Assembly: GCA_947489525.1 (NCBI GenBank) | Contig: CANLDW010000003.1 | Location: forward strand, 248,001 to 312,000 | DNA from: an uncultured Psychrobacter sp. | GTDB lineage: Bacteria; Pseudomonadota; Gammaproteobacteria; Pseudomonadales; Moraxellaceae | Direction of reading: 5' to 3' | Length of the DNA: 64,000 nt | Made by a program: the position numbers and the translations under genes | In this document: positions 63,500-64,000 of the stretch, in pieces | How the letters are laid out: each line of letters begins with the position of its first letter | How positions within the stretch are numbered: position 1 is the stretch's first letter | The notes under the pieces: generated by a model | What the model saw: only the letters and a program-made list of their open reading frames with translations | Told to the model about the DNA's origin: nothing | The model's database searches: none

Positions 63500-63850
63500 T
63501 AGCGCCGTAAATTTCACGCCTTTGATGAGTAGTTTTTTGTCATCCTCTTTTGCAGTTAACCACGCACGGCACAGTTGTTTTATCACTTCGTAACTATATA
63601 TTCATAATCTCATATAAATATAGAAATGCTTACAAACCGTTGCTTTTTCATACACTGCTACACTGTTTTAAGAGATTTATTAACTCTAGTATATAGTGTC
63701 GTATGAGAGAGCAGCAGGCACTAAACGACCAAAAAATTTTAGCTACGTCAGTTTAATGACAGACTATTTATAAAGACTTACCACCATACAGTAATTTGCT
63801 AATTTTATATTAAGACAACCTCATTTAAGACAATTATATACGGTAATACT

Positions 63851-64000
63851 ATGACAACCAATGAGTTACCTCGATCAGTTAAGCATGATCCACAGGCAAC
63901 CGGTTCTCAATTAAGGAAGATGAGTTATGACGATTATTCAGACAGCGATGATGACTCGCAAACCGGACATGCTATTATTTATGGTAGTACTTCAGTAAGA
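63851..64000 (+). CDS. hypothetical protein, 5' part only (truncated by window end)
   Basis: ATG at 63851, open to the window end: MTTNELPRSVKHDPQATGSQLRKMSYDDYSDSDDDSQTGHAIIYGSTSVR... Confidence 0.5.
   Translation, partial: MTTNELPRSVKHDPQATGSQLRKMSYDDYSDSDDDSQTGHAIIYGSTSVR

Overview
The window looks like a chromosomal housekeeping segment from a gammaproteobacterium, probably Moraxellaceae (Psychrobacter-like; inferred from gene content and order, not tested). Recognisable blocks are: gyrA; rarD; GST; rnz; a DUF815-type ATPase beside a small eukaryotic-like kinase; tRNA-Leu(UAG); ntrC/ntrB; rimO; pyrH-frr-uppS-cdsA-dxr-rseP-bamA-lpxD-fabZ-lpxA; an NSS-family Na+ symporter with a tiny partner protein; tgt; asd; surA-lptD divergent from amgK-murU; a CIO-type cydAB with a 42-aa partner; coq7; tamA-tamB; a short hemP with a Fur-box-like site; and a Nudix/ThiE-like fusion. 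I saw no CRISPR array, prophage, transposase, rRNA operon or recognisable defence system. Three small genes absent from the supplied ORF track were found by reading the intergenic DNA (MetS-like, DUF2474-like and HemP-like). The best non-coding leads are a ~150-160 bp inverted-repeat (MITE-like) element in two diverged, oppositely oriented copies, a structured terminator-ended intergenic region that could be an sRNA, and a recurrence of short tandem duplications across stop codons. I found no strong case for a completely new multi-gene system.
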